The notes below the pieces were generated by a model, which did no database searches, had not been told where the DNA came from, and saw only the letters and a list, made by a program, of their open reading frames with translations. This document shows, one piece after another, positions 13,377-21,847 of a DNA stretch of 34,959 bases; within the stretch, counting starts at the first letter, position 1, and every line of letters begins with the position of its first letter. Made by a program: the position numbers and the translations under genes. The DNA is from JAQBQZ01 sp964406475 (GTDB lineage: Bacteria; Patescibacteriota; Minisyncoccia; Phycocordibacterales; CAIRYW01): the NCBI GenBank assembly GCA_964406475.1, contig CAYORS010000009.1, positions 1 to 34,959 on the forward strand. The letters run 5' to 3'.

Positions 13377-14507
13377 CTAATGAGTGTGTCTATGATGTGA
13401 GAGTATCTCTTCATCATCTTTTTTATCAGTGTGCTGCACCTGAACAAGCATCAAGACAGAAATAAGTGTTGTGATAGGGACAGCAAGCACAAGTCCAATA
13501 CTTCCAATAAGTGTTCGTATGATTTCTGTTGCGAAGATTTCTCTATTTATAATCTGACCAAAAGGAGTATTCATTGATGAAAAAAGTAGTAGAAGCGGAA
13601 GTGATGCTCCTACATATGCTATAGCAAGCGTGTTGACTAGCGCACCAATATGTTCACGTCCCATACGGAGTGCATGTTTAAATATTTTTTTACGAGATGT
13701 ATTCGGTGCAATAGTGTGCAATTCTTCTACACTAATCGCCTGACCGATAGCCACATCATACAAAACACCCAAAAGACCAATCATAATACCTCCCAAAAGA
13801 ATGCCAGTAATATCAATATGTCCTTTGGCATTAAAATTCAAATAGACAGCCTCTTCCGATTCAAAACCTGTAAGATGTGCATATGAGATTGCTATATATG
13901 CAAGTATACCTGTCACCACAACAGTAAGTATCATACCGTAAACTGCTGATGTGGTTGTCTTATTGAAACCATGGGTCACATACGAACCAAACACAATAAT
14001 GAAAGACGACACAATAATACTTACCAAAACAGGAGAAAATCCATGCGTAATGCCAGGCAAAAGAACCATAATAATAAGGAAGAAACTTCCAAGAAGACTT
14101 ATTATTCCTCGTATACCTTGCTTGCCTCCAATCAAGATCACAAGTACCGAAAATATAAGCAAAAATAACATAATGGAAGGAATCCTATATGAGTCACTCA
14201 CCATATAAGTCACAAAACCGTCTTCGGCTCGCGTGTTTTTGATGATATATACATAATCATCTTTTTCAAAATGATTGTAATCATTTTTGATTTGAATAAT
14301 TTTACCTTTTTCATCTCCCTCCACAATCTGAATCTGAAGTTCTTGTACAAGACCCAGCACATCCGTCCCGGCGATTTTTTGACGAGATTCAGATAAAACA
14401 TCAAGTATACGAGCTTTGTATGTCGAGACAGTATCAGACAAAAGTATACTTGAATAAGTCCAAACAGGTAGTAGTGCTATAAAAATAACCAATAAAAATT
14501 TACGCAT
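13377..14507 (-). CDS. YibE/F family membrane protein
   Basis: A 376-aa protein starting MRKFLLVIFIALLPVW; its ATG overlaps the stop of the Fur-family gene (8-nt overlap), which favours this start over one 17 codons upstream. An N-terminal signal/anchor is followed by a soluble segment (about residues 30-115) and about seven membrane helices. The YibE/F features are visible: GGKQGIRGIISL, SYVTHGFNKTTTSA, GGIMIGLLGVLYDVAI and EELHTIAP. The C-terminal tail is His-rich (SHHRHTH). The family's transport activity is not defined. Translational coupling to a Fur-type metal regulator and the His-rich end suggest a role in metal handling (inference). Confidence 0.82.
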   Translation of the reverse strand: MRKFLLVIFIALLPVWTYSSILLSDTVSTYKARILDVLSESRQKIAGTDVLGLVQELQIQIVEGDEKGKIIQIKNDYNHFEKDDYVYIIKNTRAEDGFVTYMVSDSYRIPSIMLFLLIFSVLVILIGGKQGIRGIISLLGSFFLIIMVLLPGITHGFSPVLVSIIVSSFIIVFGSYVTHGFNKTTTSAVYGMILTVVVTGILAYIAISYAHLTGFESEEAVYLNFNAKGHIDITGILLGGIMIGLLGVLYDVAIGQAISVEELHTIAPNTSRKKIFKHALRMGREHIGALVNTLAIAYVGASLPLLLLFSSMNTPFGQIINREIFATEIIRTLIGSIGLVLAVPITTLISVLMLVQVQHTDKKDDEEILSHHRHTH

Positions 14508-14925
14508 ATTTTTTCGAACACAAATGACATACGCCAAATAATTCGAAAGCGTGTTCATTAATCGATTTAAATTTTTTAGACTTTTTTATAATAGTCTCAG
14601 CCACTTTTTCAACAACACAGATTTCAAAGTCTTCAATAACACCACAGCGAGTGCATACAATGTGATGATGGTGATGAGATGAAAGCTCATAACAGACAAC
14701 ACCTCGACGCAGATCAACTTGGCGAAGTATTCCTATGGATTCAAATGATGCTAAAGTTCGATAAACTGTTACATCATTACTGTCACCAGTTTTTAACTTT
14801 TTCATCACATCCTCTGCAGAAAGAGGTATATAAGAATCCACAAAAAGCTCAAAAATCTTTTTTCTAATGGGTGTTATTTTGAGTTTATGTGTCCTTAAAA
14901 TATCTTTGACATCATTAATATCCAT
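14500..14925 (-). CDS. Fur-family metal-dependent repressor (Fur/Zur/PerR type)
   Basis: A 141-aa protein beginning MDINDVKDILRTHKLKITPI. The winged helix comes first (ITPIRKKIFELF, SAEDVMKKL, DVTVYRTLASFESIGI), then the dimerisation domain with the metal site ELSSHHHHHIVCTRCGVIEDFE. A second CxxC (FGVCHLCSKKYA) at the end gives the structural zinc site. The start at 14925 is fixed by a leaderless promoter: TTGTTT (14956-14961), 17 bp, TATTAT (14933-14938), then 7 nt. The adjacent divergent ZIP transporter suggests a zinc-responsive (Zur-like) role, but iron or manganese cannot be excluded. It is likely autoregulated through the operator at 14966-14980. Confidence 0.88.
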   Translation of the reverse strand: MDINDVKDILRTHKLKITPIRKKIFELFVDSYIPLSAEDVMKKLKTGDSNDVTVYRTLASFESIGILRQVDLRRGVVCYELSSHHHHHIVCTRCGVIEDFEICVVEKVAETIIKKSKKFKSINEHAFELFGVCHLCSKKYA

Positions 14926-14965
14926 AACAATGATAATATTACAACAAAATATAAAAAACAATAGA

Positions 14966-14980
14966 TGCAATCCACTTGCA
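14966..14980. promoter_or_regulatory. Fur-family operator 1 (TGCAA-N5-TTGCA)
   Basis: An inverted repeat lying 4 bp upstream of the -35 box of the Fur-family gene. It has the same half-sites and spacing as operator 2; the centres are 45 bp apart. Confidence 0.55.
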
Positions 14981-14996
14981 ATTAGAATCAATCTCG

Positions 14997-15039
14997 TGTA
15001 TATTTATAAATGCAAGTTACTTGCATTTATAAATATACA
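14997..15039. promoter_or_regulatory. Fur-family operator 2 in a 43-bp perfect palindrome
   Basis: Two 21-nt arms around a single central T, with core TGCAA-GTTAC-TTGCA (15011-15025). The right arm contains the likely -10 box TATACA (15034-15039) of the ZIP gene, 6 nt before its ATG, so a bound repressor would block the promoter. Confidence 0.7.
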
Positions 15040-15045
15040 TACATT

Positions 15046-15768
15046 ATGACACTTTTTATTATCTCTATCCTAGCATTTACAACGACAATTCTTGGGGGGC
15101 TTTTTGCACTTAAATTTACTGACAAACTTCATCTCACTCTAGGATTTTCTGCGGGAGCAATCATAGGTGTTGCTTTTTTTGACCTTATCCCCGAAGCGAT
15201 TGAATTGGGACAAAGATTTGAACCCTCCACCCTCCTCTCATTTACGACTCTAGGTTTTATAACTTATATGATTCTAGAGAGATTTGTCATAGCTCACCAT
15301 CACGACCACGAATATGAAGCGCACACTGAATGCAAGAGAGGTCTTCTAGGTGCAAGTAGTTTATCACTCCATAGTTTTCTTGATGGTATTGCGGTTGGTA
15401 TCGCCTTCCATGTCTCCACTTCTGTTGGTGTCATTGTTGCAATCGCAGTACTCGCACATGATTTCTCTGATGGTATAAACACAGTCAATATGATCATTAA
15501 AAACCATGGTAAAAAGGCTGATGCACTGAAGTGGCTTATGGTTGATGCACTCGCCCCAGTACTTGGTATTTGTTCTACACTATTCTTTACGTTACCAGAA
15601 GATGCACTTTCAATTATATTGTCGATCTTTGCTGGATTCTTCCTTTACATTGGTGCGAGCGACCTTCTGCCAGAGAGCCATCACAAACATCCGACAATCT
15701 GGACAACTGTCGCAACAATAATTGGGATCGTAACACTCTTTGTTGTTATAAAGATCGCTTCAATATAG
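15046..15768 (+). CDS. ZIP-family divalent metal transporter
   Basis: A 240-aa polytopic protein that should import Zn2+ or a related metal. Helix IV carries HSFLDGIAVG and helix V HDFSDGINTV, the His/Asp metal-binding motifs of ZIP proteins. A His-rich cytoplasmic loop (HHHDHEYEAH) lies between helices III and IV. The start at 15046 is chosen because it directly follows the -10 box and lies outside the 43-bp palindrome; an in-frame ATG at 15010 falls inside the operator. Divergent from the Fur-family gene, so probably derepressed when metal is scarce. Confidence 0.9.
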   Translation: MTLFIISILAFTTTILGGLFALKFTDKLHLTLGFSAGAIIGVAFFDLIPEAIELGQRFEPSTLLSFTTLGFITYMILERFVIAHHHDHEYEAHTECKRGLLGASSLSLHSFLDGIAVGIAFHVSTSVGVIVAIAVLAHDFSDGINTVNMIIKNHGKKADALKWLMVDALAPVLGICSTLFFTLPEDALSIILSIFAGFFLYIGASDLLPESHHKHPTIWTTVATIIGIVTLFVVIKIASI

Positions 15769-15777
15769 AATTAACTC

Positions 15778-15945
15778 ATGAATTCTAAACCTATTATATT
15801 TTTAGGGATGTTTGTCGGGGGTATGATTGGTGGTTATATCCCACTTTTATGGGGCGAAAGTTCCTTTTCTTTTAGTGGGATATTTTGGAATGCAGTAGGT
15901 GCCATTATAGGAATTTACTTTGCATACAAAATAAGCAGAGACTAG
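15778..15945 (+). CDS. Small glycine-zipper membrane protein
   Basis: A 55-aa frame starting MNSKPIIFLGMFVGGMIGGY, 9 nt after the ZIP stop codon and in the same direction. Two membrane helices with Gly spacing (GMFVGGMIGG and NAVGAIIGIYFAY) and a short charged end (KISRD). Small proteins of this type are common in CPR genomes; no function is assigned. It probably shares the ZIP transcript and faces uppP, with 7 bp between the stops. Confidence 0.6.
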   Translation: MNSKPIIFLGMFVGGMIGGYIPLLWGESSFSFSGIFWNAVGAIIGIYFAYKISRD

Positions 15946-15952
15946 TCTACCC

Positions 15953-16726
15953 CTATAACCCTCGAAGGGTTAAGAAGAAAATTATTGCGATAGCAATACG
16001 ATACACCCCAAAGTAGACAAAGTTATTCTTCTTCACATAACCGAGGAAAAGCTTGATGGCAATGAGAGCTCCGATGAATGATGTGACAAACCCAGTGATG
16101 AGGATACCAAGATTTCCGCTCGAAAAAATAAGTTCATGATTCTTTATCACATCAAGCCCTGTGGCTGCACACATAGTCGGCACAGCAAGAAGAAACGAAT
16201 ACTCTGCGATTGCAGTTCGTGAAAGTCCAAGCGTCATACCACCGACAATAGTTGCTCCACTTCGAGATACTCCAGGTATAAAAGCAATTGATTGAAAACA
16301 GCCAACAAGAAAGGCCTGCCTTGAGGTTAACTTGTCACTTGGCTTTGCTGAAATCACCCTTTTGGCATACCACCACTCAAAAACAATTAGAATGACTCCT
16401 CCAATAAACAGGGCCCATAGAACAACACTTACATCACCAAGATAGGATTTAATCCTTTTATAAAGGAGAAGCCCTAGAACAGCAGTAGGGATAAATCCGA
16501 TAAGCATAAGTCTTATAGTGTTTAGATCGAAGAGCTTCTTCCAGAAGAAAACCACAACAGCAAGTATTGAACCAAGCTGGATAATAATCTCAAATGATTT
16601 TACAAAATCACTCTGAACAATACCCAAAGCCGATGCACCCAAGATAAGGTGTGCTGTAGAAGAAATCGGCAGAAATTCAGTCACCCCCTCAATGATACCC
16701 AAAATGATTGATTCAAAATAACTCAT
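15953..16726 (-). CDS. uppP: Undecaprenyl-diphosphatase UppP (BacA family)
   Basis: Dephosphorylates undecaprenyl-PP to the lipid carrier Und-P in the membrane. The 257-aa protein has the BacA signature EGVTEFLPISSTAHL and the second repeat PGVSRSGATIVGG with the catalytic Ser/Arg, plus about eight membrane helices. I start at MSYFESIILGIIEG, matching the usual family N-terminus; an ATG 9 nt upstream is possible. A -10-like TATGAT lies 12 nt before. It diverges from the DedA-PAP2 fusion, which works on the same lipid. Confidence 0.93.
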   Translation of the reverse strand: MSYFESIILGIIEGVTEFLPISSTAHLILGASALGIVQSDFVKSFEIIIQLGSILAVVVFFWKKLFDLNTIRLMLIGFIPTAVLGLLLYKRIKSYLGDVSVVLWALFIGGVILIVFEWWYAKRVISAKPSDKLTSRQAFLVGCFQSIAFIPGVSRSGATIVGGMTLGLSRTAIAEYSFLLAVPTMCAATGLDVIKNHELIFSSGNLGILITGFVTSFIGALIAIKLFLGYVKKNNFVYFGVYRIAIAIIFFLTLRGL

Positions 16727-16775
16727 ATACCTCATCTTATCATACTCATAGTTATGTTATAATAGGTACTATTCT

Positions 16776-18047
16776 ATGGAACATATCATCCTCAACTTCT
16801 TTCAGGTTCATTTTGAGCTTTTTAAACATTTTGGTTATCTCATAATATTTTTATTCTCGCTTTTTGAGTCACTCCCCCTCTTGGGTATGCTCATACCAGG
16901 CCAAACAATCATTATTCTCGTCGGATTCTTGGTCAAGAGCCATATCTTTGGTTTCTGGACATCAATCATTATTGCCACTGTTGGAGCTGTTATTGGAGAC
17001 ACTATTGGATTCATGCTGGGGAGATATTATGGTCACCACTTCACCGTAGCGGAAAAACGTTTCTACATCAAAAGAGAGCAGTTCTTGAAGACGAAGCATC
17101 TTATTGCTTCAAATCCATTCAAATCTATTTTCTTCGGGAGACTTCATTCACTCACTCGCACCATCACACCATTTGCATCTGGTGCAAGCGACATAGGACT
17201 CAAGAGATTTCTCATAATTGATTTCTTATCTGGATTTGTCTGGGCTTTTGCCTCGATCCTTATTGGTTACATCTTTGGCAAAAGCTTTGAGAAGGCATCG
17301 TCATTTATAGGTGGGTTTATTTTAGTGGCGACAGCAATCACCCTTGTCATCATTTTAATTGCCAACTACGCCAAGAAAAAAAACATCACAATCGAAAGAA
17401 TCGACACGATTCATTTCATCACTACTTCTATTACAATTTACTTATTCTCAATTATTTCAAACAACATCACTCATGGTGGAATATTAAGTGTCTTTGATAG
17501 GCGTATCTATGTTTTGAAGGAATTCATCCGGACTCCAACCCTCGACTTTGTTATGGTATTTTTCACAACCCTGGGCAACCCACTCTTTATTGGATCGCTA
17601 GCACTTGTATACCTCGTCTATATCTTCCATAAGCACAAAGACAAGATGGTTTTACCTTTCGTCACAATCATTACCGGGAGTATGGTGACCGAGATAATCA
17701 AACTATGGTCTCATAGGGTTCGTCCACTAGGATTTATGCACGTTGACGGCTTCAGTTTCCCAAGTTGGCACGCTACTATGGCATTTATGCTCGCAACTCT
17801 CCTAACCCACATCCATCTCAAAAACATAGTCTCCTATAACAAAAGAATACTCACGATAGCAAGTGTCTTTATAATCGCCCTCATGATTGCAACCTCAAGA
17901 GTCTATCTCGGTGTACACTGGGCATCAGACAGTCTCGCAGGGATTTGTCTAGGAATATTCTGGACGACTTTTATGATATTATTAGCGAAAATTATTAGTC
18001 ACATTATAAAGCGAGCAAAGAAAACACATACTTTGCCACTACCATAA
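16776..18047 (+). CDS. DedA (VTT) - PAP2 phosphatase fusion
   Basis: A 423-aa two-domain membrane protein. Residues about 1-200 are a DedA/VTT domain: ESLPLLGMLIPGQTI, GAVIGDTIGFMLGRYYG, and the FFGRLHSLTRTITPFASGAS segment with the conserved Arg. Residues about 215-423 are a PAP2-type lipid phosphatase with KLWSHRVRP (motif 1), PSWHAT (motif 2) and SRVYLGVHWASD (motif 3). DedA proteins are now linked to undecaprenyl-phosphate flipping and PAP2 proteins can dephosphorylate Und-PP, so the fusion fits lipid-carrier recycling next to uppP (inference). The extended -10 TGTTATAAT (TATAAT 16758-16763) lies 12 nt before the ATG. Confidence 0.9.
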   Translation: MEHIILNFFQVHFELFKHFGYLIIFLFSLFESLPLLGMLIPGQTIIILVGFLVKSHIFGFWTSIIIATVGAVIGDTIGFMLGRYYGHHFTVAEKRFYIKREQFLKTKHLIASNPFKSIFFGRLHSLTRTITPFASGASDIGLKRFLIIDFLSGFVWAFASILIGYIFGKSFEKASSFIGGFILVATAITLVIILIANYAKKKNITIERIDTIHFITTSITIYLFSIISNNITHGGILSVFDRRIYVLKEFIRTPTLDFVMVFFTTLGNPLFIGSLALVYLVYIFHKHKDKMVLPFVTIITGSMVTEIIKLWSHRVRPLGFMHVDGFSFPSWHATMAFMLATLLTHIHLKNIVSYNKRILTIASVFIIALMIATSRVYLGVHWASDSLAGICLGIFWTTFMILLAKIISHIIKRAKKTHTLPLP

Positions 18048-18059
18048 TCAAACCCCACA

Positions 18060-19313
18060 ATGAAACAAAATAATAAGGATTACATACCGTCGCAAAAGAT
18101 ATTGGAAAACTACGCCAAAGTACTCGTCAACTTCGCACTCGGAGGAGGTAAAGGTGTCCAAAAAGGTGAGACAGTGTATCTCACAGTGAACGAATACGCA
18201 AAGCCACTCTATATTGAGCTATACAAAGCAGTAATAAAGCGAGGTGGACACGTGATTACAAACTACATTCCTGATGATAGTAATTCTGGCTTAAGCAAGA
18301 ACGCAAACATCTCTCGCCTCTTCTATGAAAACGCAAATGACGAACAAATACAAAACTTCCCTGCTAAATACCTCAAAGGACTTATCGAAGAAATAGATCA
18401 CTCAATCTACATAATCTCCGATACCAACAAACACGCGCTTAAAGGTGTAAATCCTAAAAAAATTATGGCTCGAGGCAAAGCATTCAAGCCATATATGGAC
18501 TGGAGAAACAAAAAAGAAAGTGAGGGTAAATTCACCTGGACACTCGCCCTCTATGGTACTCCTGCAATGGCAAAGGAAGCCCGTATGACACTCAAGGAAT
18601 ACTGGGAGCAAATCATCCTCGCATGTTTCCTCGATAAGCCAAACCCGATAGCAGAATGGAAAAAGACATTCAAAATGGTCGAGAAAGCTCAGAACCACTT
18701 AAACTCTCTCCCGATCGAAAAACTCCATGTCAAAGGCCCTGATGCAGATCTTTGGGTACACCTCGGAGAAAAGAAAAAGTGGATGGGTGGTAGTGGACGT
18801 AATATTCCGTCATTTGAAATCTTCACTTCTCCTGACTGGAGAGGAACCAATGGCTGGATACGATTCTCTGAGCCACTGTACCGATACGGCAACCTCATTA
18901 CAGGTATCGAATTATGGTTCAAAGATGGCAAGGTAATAAAGAGTAAAGCAAAGCAAAATGAAAAGGTCTTAAAAGAGATGATAGCCACACCAAACGCAGA
19001 CAAGATTGGTGAATACTCTCTCACCGACAAGCGGTTCTCTCGTATTACTAAGTTTATGGCGGAAACCCTCTTTGATGAAAACGTAGGTGGTAAATATGGT
19101 AACACTCACCTCGCTCTTGGTAATGCATATCACGACTGCTTCACCGAAGATCCAGCACAAATGACAGAAGAAGACTGGGAGGAACTAGGATTTAACTCTT
19201 CATCAGTGCATACTGATATTGTATCGACAACTCCACGTACTGTTACAGCATATATGAAAGATGGAACAAGTGAAGTGATTTATAAGGATGGGTTGTTTAC
19301 GTTTCTGAAGTAA
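18060..19313 (+). CDS. M29 aminopeptidase (AmpS/PepS type)
   Basis: Cytoplasmic metallo-aminopeptidase that trims N-terminal residues from peptides; 417 aa, the normal family length. Metal-binding elements are visible: PSFEIFTSPDWRGTNGWI (Glu), GEYSLTDKR (Glu), ETLFDENVGGKYGNTHLALG (Glu and His), and SSVHTDIV (His and Asp). It lies 12 nt after the DedA-PAP2 gene and 28 nt before the M24 peptidase, so the two peptidases are likely co-transcribed, fitting a cell that scavenges peptides. Confidence 0.92.
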   Translation: MKQNNKDYIPSQKILENYAKVLVNFALGGGKGVQKGETVYLTVNEYAKPLYIELYKAVIKRGGHVITNYIPDDSNSGLSKNANISRLFYENANDEQIQNFPAKYLKGLIEEIDHSIYIISDTNKHALKGVNPKKIMARGKAFKPYMDWRNKKESEGKFTWTLALYGTPAMAKEARMTLKEYWEQIILACFLDKPNPIAEWKKTFKMVEKAQNHLNSLPIEKLHVKGPDADLWVHLGEKKKWMGGSGRNIPSFEIFTSPDWRGTNGWIRFSEPLYRYGNLITGIELWFKDGKVIKSKAKQNEKVLKEMIATPNADKIGEYSLTDKRFSRITKFMAETLFDENVGGKYGNTHLALGNAYHDCFTEDPAQMTEEDWEELGFNSSSVHTDIVSTTPRTVTAYMKDGTSEVIYKDGLFTFLK

Positions 19314-19341
19314 ATCAAAAATTATAAATCAAGATTCAAAA

Positions 19342-20127
19342 ATGAGACTCTGGAGTCAAAAACAGATTGATCAACATAAGATCGCTGCGGAAAAACTCAA
19401 AATCATAAAAAATGAGTTTGCAAATTTCATCGCCACACACCCAACAATCGATGAGTTATCGTGTGTAAAGTTTATTAAAAATGCTTACAAAAAACACGGA
19501 CTCACAAACGATCATAAAAAGGAGTTTGCAATTGTTGCTTTCGGAGAAAGTACTAAAGAAGTTCATTACTTTCCCACTGCAAAGATAAATAAAAGACTCT
19601 CTCCGGGCACGCTTATCCTCCTCGACATATGGGCGAGACTAGATATCAAAGAAGCACCATATGCAGACACCACGTTCATGCTTTACTTCAATTCAAAAAG
19701 CAAAAGTCAAAGTTCAAAATTACAATTCAAAAATAATAAGTTAAATAAATATCAAAAAATCTGGAAGGTGTTGTCAAAGTCGAGAGATAATGCAATAAAC
19801 TATATCAAAAAGGAAATCAAAAAAGGGCGAATACCACGAGGACTCGACATAGATCGAGTAGCTCACGATGTTATTGGCGAGGCAGGACTTGGGAGAGGTA
19901 TCAAACATACCATTGGTCATTCACTTGGATTTGACTCACCTCATGGCAAGCTCCCTGGTATTAATTGGCGTGAATATTCTCCAATACAGAAAAATGTCGG
20001 CTACACCATAGAACCAGGGATATACCTAGAGAATTTCGGAATGAGAACTGAGATTGATTTTTATGTCGATAATGACGATAGTATGATCATTACTACCCCT
20101 CTCCAAAAGGAGATTGAAATTATTTAG
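19342..20127 (+). CDS. M24-family metallopeptidase (Xaa-Pro peptidase-like)
   Basis: A 261-aa pita-bread-fold protein. The two metal aspartates are seen in LILLDIWARLD and YADTTFML, the His in GHSLGFDSPHG, and the two glutamates in YTIEPGIYLE and MRTEIDFYV. It consists of the catalytic domain with only a short N-terminal extension, and contains a Lys/Ser/Asn-rich insertion (about residues 116-135). Probably an aminopeptidase; the substrate is not determinable. Its last codons overlap the promoter of the next gene. Confidence 0.82.
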   Translation: MRLWSQKQIDQHKIAAEKLKIIKNEFANFIATHPTIDELSCVKFIKNAYKKHGLTNDHKKEFAIVAFGESTKEVHYFPTAKINKRLSPGTLILLDIWARLDIKEAPYADTTFMLYFNSKSKSQSSKLQFKNNKLNKYQKIWKVLSKSRDNAINYIKKEIKKGRIPRGLDIDRVAHDVIGEAGLGRGIKHTIGHSLGFDSPHGKLPGINWREYSPIQKNVGYTIEPGIYLENFGMRTEIDFYVDNDDSMIITTPLQKEIEII

Positions 20128-20141
20128 TTTTTTTATATAAT
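20114..20141 (+). promoter_or_regulatory. Leaderless promoter of the 118-aa gene
   Basis: TTGAAA (20114-20119), 16 bp, TATAAT (20136-20141), then 6 nt to the ATG. It sits across the end of the M24 gene. Confidence 0.65.
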
Positions 20142-20147
20142 AGTGTT

Positions 20148-20504
20148 ATGAAAGAAATGAGATTTGAAGTCGGTCACGCATCATCATCAATAGCAAATGG
20201 ACGTATTAACGGTGAAGTGAGCATGGATCGCACAAGTACAACATCAAGTGGATGGGAGGAGTTTCGTGACAGCCCATTAGTTAAAACACTTACAGAAACT
20301 ATAAATAGCGCCGAAGGGATGCACAAAGCAGATCTCTTTCTAAATGCATTTGGTCGTGGCCCGAATGATATTGCATATGCAGAGCCAGAAAATCAGGCTA
20401 GGTTAACCGAAATACTTGTAGAAGTTGCTGGAATGGATACGAAGAATGTAAATAAAGACCGAGTAAAAAAATTACAAAATGAGGTTGATGTATTACTTGG
20501 CTAA
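20148..20504 (+). CDS. Hypothetical protein, 118 aa
   Basis: No known domain. The N-terminus is Ser/Gly-rich (GHASSSIANGRINGEVS), the rest mostly helical and acidic, ending NEVDVLLG. No signal peptide or membrane segment, so likely cytoplasmic. It has its own leaderless promoter and its stop overlaps the start of the nucleotidyltransferase gene (TAATG), so the two are translationally coupled. Confidence 0.65.
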   Translation: MKEMRFEVGHASSSIANGRINGEVSMDRTSTTSSGWEEFRDSPLVKTLTETINSAEGMHKADLFLNAFGRGPNDIAYAEPENQARLTEILVEVAGMDTKNVNKDRVKKLQNEVDVLLG

Positions 20505-20932
20505 TGGCTGAATCAGAGAGAACCCTCGTCTTCGGAACATTCGACCGCATCCATGCTGGACATTTGTTTTTCTTGAGCGAAGCACAAAAATCTGGTCAAC
20601 TTTATATATCAGTCGCCTCAGACCAAAGCGTATTACTCCGCAAAGGTAAATCCCCTCTACAAAAAGCTTCTGCACGAAAAAAAGAACTAGAAAAACTCGG
20701 TATCGCTCATCAAGTATTTATAGGCGACAAAAATCCTGGAAAATGGTCTCCATTGGAGAAAGTAAAGCCCGACACCATCGCAGTCGGTTATGATCAGATA
20801 GAGTTACTACGCGCCCTCAAGAAGATACAGAGCAAATATGGATTCAAAATAAAAAAGATAAAAGAATTCAAAGGCAAACAACTGCATTCAAGCATCTTGA
20901 ATCAAAATCAAGAACTTAATTCAAAATCTTAA
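20504..20932 (+). CDS. Cytidylyltransferase-like nucleotidyltransferase
   Basis: A 142-aa protein of the HxGH nucleotidyltransferase superfamily. GTFDRIHAGHLFFL (residues 11-24) gives the nucleotide-binding motif, followed by SVASDQSV and the PDTIAVGYDQ segment. Relatives include glycerol-3-phosphate cytidylyltransferase and archaeal FAD synthetase. The classic C-terminal ISST/RTEG motif is not obvious (LHSSILNQ may be its place), so the substrate is open. It starts within the stop codon of the upstream gene and is 9 nt before a DedA gene. Confidence 0.75.
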   Translation: MAESERTLVFGTFDRIHAGHLFFLSEAQKSGQLYISVASDQSVLLRKGKSPLQKASARKKELEKLGIAHQVFIGDKNPGKWSPLEKVKPDTIAVGYDQIELLRALKKIQSKYGFKIKKIKEFKGKQLHSSILNQNQELNSKS

Positions 20933-20941
20933 TCCACCCCA

Positions 20942-21529
20942 ATGTCTTATCTTGACCCGAAATTTATCATTGAAACACTAGGACTTATTGGTATTATAAG
21001 TATTGTTTTTGCTGAGTCTGGACTCTTTTTTGGGTTCTTCCTTCCAGGAGACTCACTTCTCTTTACCGCGGGATTACTTGCATCTCAAGGAATACTTCCC
21101 TTTACACCACTTTTATCACTTTCAATACTCGGAGCAATACTGGGTGATACTGTAGGGTATATATTCGGTAAAAAAATAGGTCCAAAAATTTTCACCAAAG
21201 AAGATTCATTATTTTTTAGCCAAAAAAACATCTCTCGATCACGGTTGTTTTTTGACAAATATGGACCAAAAGCGGTCATTCTTGCACGCTTTATACCTAT
21301 TGTACGCACATTTACCCCTATTCTTGCAGGTGTCGGATCTATGGCATACAGAAGGTTTGTAGTATATAATTGCATCGGTGGAATCTTGTGGGTTATATCT
21401 ATGATATGTGGCGGATTTTATTTTGCCAAACTCATACCAAACCCCGACAAATACCTCCTCCCTGTTATTATCGGAATTATTATTATCTCGATAATACCAG
21501 CATTAAAAGAATATTTTAATAAAAAATAA
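20942..21529 (+). CDS. DedA-family membrane protein
   Basis: A 195-aa stand-alone DedA/VTT protein with four to five membrane helices. Conserved parts: ESGLFFGFFLPGDSLLF, GAILGDTVGYIFGKKIG and the ARFIPIVRTFTPILAG segment with the conserved Arg and Pro. It is the second DedA copy in this window, without the PAP2 half. Possible role: lipid (Und-P) translocation or envelope homeostasis. mscL starts 1 nt after its stop codon. Confidence 0.9.
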   Translation: MSYLDPKFIIETLGLIGIISIVFAESGLFFGFFLPGDSLLFTAGLLASQGILPFTPLLSLSILGAILGDTVGYIFGKKIGPKIFTKEDSLFFSQKNISRSRLFFDKYGPKAVILARFIPIVRTFTPILAGVGSMAYRRFVVYNCIGGILWVISMICGGFYFAKLIPNPDKYLLPVIIGIIIISIIPALKEYFNKK

Positions 21530-21530
21530 A

Positions 21531-21839
21531 ATGAAAAATTTTATTGAGGAATTTAAAGCATTTGCAGTCAAAGGTAATGCTATCGAGCTTGCTGTCGGTA
21601 TTGTTGTAGGTACTGCGTTTAACAACATTGTTAACTCTCTTGTGAACGATGTCATTATGCAAGCGATTGCAATGATCTTTGGTCAACCAGATTTTAGTGC
21701 TATTACTATTGGAGCAATCAAACTTGGAAGCTTTATCAATTCTATCGTCAACTTCCTTATTGTTTCACTTTCTGTTTTTGTTGCTATTAAAGCAATGAAC
21801 AAAATGTTGAAATCGAAAAGCGAAAATCAACAAGCGTAA
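21531..21839 (+). CDS. mscL: Large-conductance mechanosensitive channel MscL
   Basis: Emergency valve opened by membrane tension during osmotic downshock. The 102-aa protein has the N-terminal helix FIEEFKAFAVKGNAIELAVG, the pore-lining TM1 (VGIVVGTAFNNIVNSLVNDVIM), a short periplasmic loop and TM2 (FINSIVNFLIVSLSVFVAIKAM). It is shorter than E. coli MscL (136 aa) in the loop and in the cytoplasmic helix, which is nearly absent. Last gene of its operon, followed by a two-way terminator. Confidence 0.93.
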   Translation: MKNFIEEFKAFAVKGNAIELAVGIVVGTAFNNIVNSLVNDVIMQAIAMIFGQPDFSAITIGAIKLGSFINSIVNFLIVSLSVFVAIKAMNKMLKSKSENQQA

Positions 21840-21847
21840 TCTAAAAT

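Noticed and set aside
13650..13886. Plus-strand ORFs inside yibE/F and other shadow frames in tsaD, valS, ddl and mnmA
   Set aside because: They lie opposite or out of frame to clearly conserved genes and have no signals of their own.
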